Assembly: GCA_003154115.1 (NCBI GenBank) | Contig: PMCF01000354.1 | Location: 1-45,701, forward strand | Source of the DNA: Anaerolineae bacterium | Lineage (GTDB): Bacteria > Chloroflexota > Anaerolineae > Fen-1058 | Length of the DNA: 45,701 nucleotides | Direction: 5' to 3' | In this document: positions 39,994-45,701 of the stretch, piece by piece | How the letters are laid out: each line of letters begins with the position of its first letter | How positions within the stretch are numbered: position 1 is the first letter of the stretch | Made by a program: the position numbers and the translations under genes | The notes under the pieces: generated by a model | Told to the model about the DNA's origin: nothing | What the model saw: the letters and a program-made list of their open reading frames with translations, nothing else | Databases searched by the model: none

Positions 39994-40977
39994 TTAGTAA
40001 TTGCGCGCCACCACGTAATCGGCCACCGCCAGCATCGCTTGCCGCGCTTCATTGTCGGGCAGTTTCAACAACGCCGCCTGACTGCTGCGCACATAGTTCC
40101 GGGCTTCGTCGATGGCGCGATCGATCGCACCGGAGGCACGCACATCCGCCACGATGGAGAGCACCACGTCGTCGTCGTGATAATCGTGATGCAGCAGATC
40201 GTCCACGCGTTTGTCGGCGGGATGCGCGTCGAGGTAATCGATCACGGGCAGCGTCACGATGCCCTGCCGCAGATCGTTCCCCACCGGCTTGCCCACTTGC
40301 GACGCATCGCCGCTGAAGTCCAGCACATCGTCCATGATTTGAAACGCAATCCCTAGATCATGACCGAAGCGCCGCAAGTCGAGAATCTCGCTCTCGGTTG
40401 CGTCGATGAGGACACCCGCGGCCTCCGTGGCCAGTTCAAACATCGACGCCGTCTTGGCGTAGATGCGCTTGAAGTAATCCTCGCGCGTCTGACGGAAAGT
40501 CGCATCGCCGAAGAGTTGACGCAGTTCGCCGGACACAATCGTCATCAACGAGCGCGCAAAAATCTGCATCACGCGCACGTGACCGGTCTGCGCGGCCAGA
40601 TCAGCCGCGCGCGCAAACATATAGTCGCCCGTTAGAATGGTCGCGCCTGGTGACCAGCGCGCATTCAAGGTGGGACTGCCGCGCCGCAACAATGCGCCAT
40701 CGACCACGTCATCATGCACTAGTGTCGCCGTGTGCAGCATCTCCACCGCCGCGGCCAGCGAGATGATCTTTTTGGGATCGGACGGATACAAGCGGCCTGT
40801 GAGCAGCGTCAAGGCGGGCCGGATGCGTTTGCCTCCGGCGTCCAACACGTGCCCGATCGCCTCGGTTACCAACTCGAAGTCGGCTTCGGAACGCAAGGGA
40901 ATATCGTGCAGGCGAGTCTCCACCCGGTGCAAGTCATCTTTGACGATATCAAATACGGCAATAGTTGCTAACACCAC
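39994..40977 (-). CDS. Trans-polyprenyl diphosphate synthase
   Basis: The 327-residue enzyme condenses isopentenyl diphosphate units onto an allylic diphosphate. Motifs are GGKRIRP (48-54), the first Asp-rich DDVVD (89-93) and the second DDVLD (216-220). Chain length cannot be read with certainty, but the features match the long-chain (hepta- to nonaprenyl) group; quinone side chains or a glycan carrier are both possible. The GTG at 40977 overlaps the tatD stop (TAGTG), with GAGG just upstream; a second GTG at 40974 is the alternative. An ATG at 41028 would lie deep inside tatD and adds residues without family character. Confidence 0.9.
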   Translation of the reverse strand: MVLATIAVFDIVKDDLHRVETRLHDIPLRSEADFELVTEAIGHVLDAGGKRIRPALTLLTGRLYPSDPKKIISLAAAVEMLHTATLVHDDVVDGALLRRGSPTLNARWSPGATILTGDYMFARAADLAAQTGHVRVMQIFARSLMTIVSGELRQLFGDATFRQTREDYFKRIYAKTASMFELATEAAGVLIDATESEILDLRRFGHDLGIAFQIMDDVLDFSGDASQVGKPVGNDLRQGIVTLPVIDYLDAHPADKRVDDLLHHDYHDDDVVLSIVADVRASGAIDRAIDEARNYVRSSQAALLKLPDNEARQAMLAVADYVVARNY

Positions 40978-41762
40978 TAAACCTCGTGCCACCCCAACAA
41001 TTTTTCGGCATTGCACGTGGTCTGCCACGCAATTTCTTCTATCGACTGCCCGCGTACCTTCGCCATCATCTCGGCGGTGTGTTTCACGTAAGCTGGTTCA
41101 TTCCGCTCGCCGCGATGCGGCATTGGGGTCAAGAATGGAGCATCGGTCTCAACCAACACCCGATCGAGTGGAACCTGCTTGACGATCTCTCGCTCACGCT
41201 CGGCCTTCTTGAACGTGAGCGGCCCCGTCACGCCGATGTAAAAACCAATGGCAAACGCGCGCTGTGCGATAGCGAGATCGTCAAAATAAGAATGCAGTGT
41301 GCCGGTGAGGCGTGCGATGTGCTGCGTAAACTCTTCCAGAATCGTCATGACATCCGGCGCAGCGTCACGGCTGTGGACAATGACCGGCTTGTTCAACTCC
41401 GCGGCCAGCGCCAACTGCGCGCGAAAAGCGCGAACCTGCGTCTCGTAATCGACCTTATGCCAGTAATAATCCAGACCGATCTCACCGATTGCCACAACCT
41501 TCGGATGTTGCGCCAGCGAACGGATGTCATTCACCAGCACCGCGTCAAATCCCGCACAATCATTGGGATGCACTCCCACCGCCGCATAGACCGCGTCATG
41601 CGTCGCGGCGATCTCGATCGCGCGGCGGCTGCTGGGCACATCCACGCCGATGGTGATCATCCGCGTCACCCCGGCCTGTACCGCCCGATCGATCACTGCC
41701 TCCCGATCAGGATCGAAAGAGTTCCAATCGAGGTGACAATGCGTGTCGATCAGTTGCATCAC
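40977..41762 (-). CDS. tatD: TatD-family metal-dependent hydrolase
   Basis: The 261-residue protein shows the TatD metal ligands: THCHLDW at the start (His8, His10), GEIGLDYYW (Glu in the centre), VIVHSRDA, TLHSYFDD and ETDAPFL. TatD proteins are 3'-5' DNA exonucleases or general deoxyribonucleases of the amidohydrolase fold. It begins with an ATGATG overlapping the stop of the mazF-like gene. Its link to the sugar genes is probably only by position. Confidence 0.92.
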   Translation of the reverse strand: MMQLIDTHCHLDWNSFDPDREAVIDRAVQAGVTRMITIGVDVPSSRRAIEIAATHDAVYAAVGVHPNDCAGFDAVLVNDIRSLAQHPKVVAIGEIGLDYYWHKVDYETQVRAFRAQLALAAELNKPVIVHSRDAAPDVMTILEEFTQHIARLTGTLHSYFDDLAIAQRAFAIGFYIGVTGPLTFKKAEREREIVKQVPLDRVLVETDAPFLTPMPHRGERNEPAYVKHTAEMMAKVRGQSIEEIAWQTTCNAEKLLGWHEV

Positions 41763-42103
41763 ATATCCAACGAGTTACGCATGGCCTGCTCAAGCAGATC
41801 CATGAAGCGCGGCTCCAGCGCACCGATCCGCGACACGAGCCGCTGTTGATCCATCGCTCTGATTTGTTCGGTCACGGCTTTCGAATCCTGGCTCAGGCCG
41901 CCCTCGCCACGTGGAATCAACACATGGCTGGGCGATAGTCGTGTTACATTAGATGTCAACGGCACTACAATCGCCAACTGACTATGCTGGTTGATCGCAT
42001 CGTTAGAGACTACAACCACCGGCCTGGTCTTCTTGATCTCAACGCCAATCGTTGGGTCAAGGTTCGCCCACACAATATCACCGCGTTTAACAACCAGGCT
42101 CAT
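41759..42103 (-). CDS. MazF/PemK-type endoribonuclease toxin
   Basis: The 114-residue protein has the MazF start VKRGDIVWANLDPTIGVEIK (5-24), KKTRPVVVVSND with Arg27, and VVPLTSN with Thr50, the positions used for RNA cleavage in the family. It overlaps the antitoxin gene by 4 nt upstream and tatD by 4 nt downstream. Free toxin would cut mRNA at specific sequences. Confidence 0.92.
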   Translation of the reverse strand: MSLVVKRGDIVWANLDPTIGVEIKKTRPVVVVSNDAINQHSQLAIVVPLTSNVTRLSPSHVLIPRGEGGLSQDSKAVTEQIRAMDQQRLVSRIGALEPRFMDLLEQAMRNSLDM

Positions 42104-42357
42104 GGCTCAAGCCGATCGTCTAGCTCAGTATCAGCGCTTGAAAAATCCGCCAGCATCTCGGATTCCTCAGCAGTCTCGGCCGCGCTACGAGTCTGGTAGT
42201 AAGCTTCATACGCCTGCCGCCGCTGCGTCTTATCAGCCTCTTGCACGTACCGTTCCAACAAAAAAGTGACTAAATCACGTGCGTCGCGCGGGCTTTGCAC
42301 ATGCGCCCGCTTAAGCAACACATCCGGCAGATCGATTTGAACAGTGTGCGCAGTCAT
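42100..42357 (-). CDS. Ribbon-helix-helix-like antitoxin partner of the MazF toxin
   Basis: The 85-residue acidic protein starts HTVQIDLPDVLLKRAHVQ, a strand-then-helix pattern like ribbon-helix-helix antitoxins, and ends with an acidic tail (EESEMLADFSSADTELDD) that should wrap the toxin. The ATG is preceded by a strong GAGGAGGT. Its position, just upstream of and overlapping mazF, supports the antitoxin call even though sequence identity to known MazE proteins is not obvious. Confidence 0.8.
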   Translation of the reverse strand: MTAHTVQIDLPDVLLKRAHVQSPRDARDLVTFLLERYVQEADKTQRRQAYEAYYQTRSAAETAEESEMLADFSSADTELDDRLEP

Positions 42358-42386
42358 ACGACCTCCTCGTAGTTACTCGAGCTGTT

Positions 42387-43814
42387 CTACTTCGCCAGCC
42401 CGGCGATCTTCAACCCGTCCTGCAAGATCGCCTGCACCTTGTCTCCGTGCGTCGTCTCGGTGTACACCCGCACGATCGGCTCCGTGCCCGACAAGCGAAT
42501 CAACACCCAGCCGGCTTCGCCCATCAAGAACTTGAAGCCATCGGTCGTATCGAGGCCGGTCACTTTCAGACCGCCGATCGTTTCCGGCTTGGCGCTGAGC
42601 ACCCGATCTTTCACCGCATCGCGCTCGGCCGGGGTGCAGCGCGTATCGATACGATCGTAGTAATGCGCGCCGACTTTGCCGAATAAATACACCAGTAGTT
42701 CGCTCGGCTTCTTGCCCGTCTTTACCATGAAGTCGAGCATATATAGATTGCCCAGAATGCCATCGCGTTCCGGCACGTTGCCGCGGAAAGCATAACCGCC
42801 GGACTCTTCACCGCCCAGCATCGCATCGAGTTCCATAAACTTCGGCGCGATGTACTTGAAGCCCACGCCGGTCGAGACCACCGGTACGTCATACAACTTG
42901 CCCAACTTCTCCAACATCGAGGTGCTGCTCAGCGTCTTCACGATCGCGCCGCGTTCGCCGCGTACTTCCAGAAAATACAACGCCAGCAGCGCGTACACTT
43001 CCAGTTGATTGACGAAGCGGCCATTCTCATCGCCGATGCCCATGCGATCGGCATCGCCATCGGTGATGAGGCATACGTCCGCGCCCAACTCGACCGTCTT
43101 CCTCAGCCCGACGTTGACATTGGGCGGAATCGGCTCGGGGCGGCTCATCTCGGGGAAGATCGGATTGCGTTCATTGTGAACTTCGATCACCTGCGTTTTG
43201 CCGCCGGCCAATAAGCGTGGAAACCAGCCGGCACCGTTGCCCCACATCGGCTCCACGACGACCTTGAATCCCGCCTGCTTAATCGGTTCCAGATCGATCA
43301 AATCTTTCAGGTGCTCGATGTAAGGCAGCGACGCATCGAAGACCTGCACCAGCCCCTGGGCCTTCGCTTCCTTAATCGGCAGGGATTTGACCGCATCGCC
43401 CGCCGGGATGCGCGCTTCGATATCTTTCAATCCGGCCGGATCGATCGCGCCGCCATTCGGATCGCGCACTTTGAAGCCGTTATCGGTCGGGGGGTTGTGG
43501 GACGCCGTGATGTTGATCGCGCCCGCCGATTGGTGGTAGACCGCCGCATACGAAATGACCGGCGTCGGCGTGGGGCCATCCGTCAGCCACACGCGGATGC
43601 CATTGCCCGCCATGACTTCCGCACAGGCCGCCGCAAAATTCTCGGACTGGAAGCGCTTGTCATAGCCGATGACCACGCCTTTTTCCGCCAGTCCTTTGGC
43701 CTGCAAATACGACGCAAAGCCCTGCGCGCAGCGGCGCACATTGGCGAATGTGTAATCGGCGGCGATTTCAGCGCGCCAGCCGTCGGTGCCAAACTGAATC
43801 ACACTCTCTTGCAT
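42387..43814 (-). CDS. Phosphomannomutase/phosphoglucomutase family enzyme
   Basis: The 475-residue alpha-D-phosphohexomutase interconverts hexose 6- and 1-phosphates. Motifs are [10 protein letters not shown] (8-17), the phosphoserine loop [13 protein letters not shown] (101-113, Ser105), the metal site [11 protein letters not shown] (251-261) and the sugar-binding GGEESGG (334-340). The C-terminal loop [17 protein letters not shown] binds phosphate. In this context mannose-1-phosphate for GDP-mannose is the likely product, but glucose is possible. It follows gmd after 3 nt. Confidence 0.9.
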   Translation of the reverse strand: MQESVIQFGTDGWRAEIAADYTFANVRRCAQGFASYLQAKGLAEKGVVIGYDKRFQSENFAAACAEVMAGNGIRVWLTDGPTPTPVISYAAVYHQSAGAINITASHNPPTDNGFKVRDPNGGAIDPAGLKDIEARIPAGDAVKSLPIKEAKAQGLVQVFDASLPYIEHLKDLIDLEPIKQAGFKVVVEPMWGNGAGWFPRLLAGGKTQVIEVHNERNPIFPEMSRPEPIPPNVNVGLRKTVELGADVCLITDGDADRMGIGDENGRFVNQLEVYALLALYFLEVRGERGAIVKTLSSTSMLEKLGKLYDVPVVSTGVGFKYIAPKFMELDAMLGGEESGGYAFRGNVPERDGILGNLYMLDFMVKTGKKPSELLVYLFGKVGAHYYDRIDTRCTPAERDAVKDRVLSAKPETIGGLKVTGLDTTDGFKFLMGEAGWVLIRLSGTEPIVRVYTETTHGDKVQAILQDGLKIAGLAK

Positions 43815-43817
43815 GAT

Positions 43818-44810
<993 letters not shown>

Positions 44811-44812
44811 TT

Positions 44813-44874
44813 AGAAATCGGGTCTCTCCATCTTCCAGGGAACAGTCGATCAGATGCGGAGAAACCCGGTTTCT
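44813..44874. repeat. Inverted-repeat element (AGAAACCGGGTTTCT type), third copy
   Basis: AGAAATCGGGTCTCTCC (44813-44829) and GGAGAAACCCGGTTTCT (44858-44874) with a 28-nt spacer. The right arm is almost identical to that at 8133-8149. It sits in the 105-nt gap between gmd and rmd and runs into a heptamer array. Confidence 0.72.
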
Positions 44875-44900
44875 TGCATCCTGCATCCTGCATCTTGCTA
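44873..44900. repeat. Heptamer array containing the rmd stop codon
   Basis: CTTGCAT, CCTGCAT, CCTGCAT, CTTGCTA (44873-44900). The last unit holds the TAG stop of the reductase gene on the minus strand (44900-44898). Confidence 0.85.
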
Positions 44901-45701
44901 CGGAATGCGCGCGCGCCAGTCGTTCAAAATATCCAGGCACGTCTGCTCGAATGAAAAGTGCGGCTCCCAACCAGTCTGCCGCTTGAACTTCGTTGGATCG
45001 GCGTATGAGATCGGCGTGTCGCTCGGTCGGAGTTTGTCCGGATCGATCTCTTCGGCGATTTTAATCGAGCAATCGGCGAGCATAATATCGAGCATCTCAC
45101 GCACCGATCGCGCTCGCCCCGTCCCGATGTTATACACTTCACCCGCCTGGCCCTGCTCCAGCGCCAACAGGTACGCGCGGGTAATATCGCGCACGTCGCT
45201 GAAATCGCGCTGCGCCGTCATATTACCCAACCGCAGCAGCGGCTCACGCAGGCCGCGTTCGATCTCCACAATCTGCTTGGCGAACGAGGGCGCGACGAAA
45301 CGCTCGTTCTGGCGCGGGCCGATGTGATTGAAGGGGCGCACCCGCACGATCGGCATCTGGCGATCCAGAAAATACTGCAAGCCCATGAAGTCCTGCCCCA
45401 GCTTGCTCACCGCATACGGATTGTTGGGACGCAGCGGCGAATTTTCGTGCAAGGGTAGATCTTCGGGACGCACCAAGCCATAGACTTCATTAGAACTCAC
45501 CACAATCACGCGCGAGTTCAACTTCATCTGGCTGATCGCCTCCAGCAGATTCAACTGCCCGCGAATGTTCGTATGATACGTGCCCCATGGATCGGCCCAG
45601 GCTTGTGGTACATACGCTTGCGCCGCCAGATGAAACACCGCGTCCGGCCGGGCCGTTTCGACAAGAATGCGAGCCTGTTCAGGCTCGCGCAAATCGGCGG
45701 T
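44898..45701 (-). CDS. rmd: GDP-4-keto-6-deoxy-D-mannose reductase-like NAD-dependent epimerase, 5' end missing
   Basis: The frame runs in from the window edge (45701), so the N-terminal nucleotide-binding loop is not visible. The visible 267 residues include DAVFHLAAQAYVPQAWADPW, VVSSNEVYG, NPYAVSKLGQD with the catalytic Tyr-x-x-x-Lys, then RPFNHIGPRQNERF, GNMTAQRDFSDVRDITRAY and EVYNIGTGRARSVREML. This set matches RMD-type reductases that make GDP-D-rhamnose from the Gmd product; an L-fucose-type or other sugar epimerase is less likely. It is the first visible gene of the minus-strand cluster. Confidence 0.88.
   Translation of the reverse strand, partial: TADLREPEQARILVETARPDAVFHLAAQAYVPQAWADPWGTYHTNIRGQLNLLEAISQMKLNSRVIVVSSNEVYGLVRPEDLPLHENSPLRPNNPYAVSKLGQDFMGLQYFLDRQMPIVRVRPFNHIGPRQNERFVAPSFAKQIVEIERGLREPLLRLGNMTAQRDFSDVRDITRAYLLALEQGQAGEVYNIGTGRARSVREMLDIMLADCSIKIAEEIDPDKLRPSDTPISYADPTKFKRQTGWEPHFSFEQTCLDILNDWRARIP

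Noticed and set aside
40978-41028. ATG at 41028 for the polyprenyl synthase
   Set aside because: It lies inside tatD; the GTG at 40977 has a ribosome-binding site and the normal N-terminus.

Overview
The window looks like a chromosomal segment of a moderately GC-rich bacterium, most likely a Chloroflexota (Anaerolineae-like) lineage. I infer this from the archaeal-type phosphoglycerate mutase, the run of large GT-C membrane glycosyltransferase paralogues, the membrane-fused aminopropyltransferase and the many 7-bp tandem repeats. No rRNA, tRNA, CRISPR array or intact insertion sequence was seen, so the placement is tentative.

Region 1 (1-8079) is housekeeping and mixed. It holds a fused spermidine synthase-like gene and a Lit/DUF1461 membrane protein (plus strand) that end at a strong intrinsic terminator. 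Then come apgM (minus) and divergent from it yvcK followed by a Tat-exported six-hairpin glycosidase-like gene. A 64-residue protein with its own promoter and an NmrA-like SDR gene complete the region.

Region 2 (8158-14192, minus) is a five-gene dipeptide/oligopeptide ABC importer: lipoprotein, two permeases, two ATPases. The lipoprotein is a circularly permuted SBP_bac_5 protein: the block that is normally N-terminal sits at its C-terminus. A perfect 15-bp stem-loop separates it from the permeases. Region 3 (14340-15535, minus) is a small STAS / HATPase / STAS partner-switching operon with a good promoter.

Region 4 (15636-45701, minus) is a roughly 30-kb, almost gapless cluster for surface glycoconjugates. 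Read in the direction of transcription it contains: GDP-4-keto-6-deoxymannose reductase (cut by the window edge), GDP-mannose 4,6-dehydratase and phosphomannomutase (together a GDP-D-rhamnose route); a MazEF-type toxin-antitoxin pair; TatD; a polyprenyl diphosphate synthase (lipid carrier); a GT2; a HicBA pair; a GT4; a run of seven GT-C/GT39-DUF2142-like membrane proteins with interspersed FAD-dependent UGM-like and YfhO-like genes; and an O-antigen ligase-like protein. Several junctions are 4-nt ATGA or GTGA overlaps. No flippase, Wzz or priming transferase is inside the window.

The most unusual feature is repeat biology. Short tandem repeats of 7 bp (once 8 bp) occur at more than a dozen loci, and at least three families of larger palindromic elements are present. 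Several copies lie in frame inside glycosyltransferase genes and add extra residues compared with paralogues in the same window. The clearest is a 162-bp composite (heptamers, 121-bp palindrome, heptamers) inside the GT-C gene at 17157-19493.
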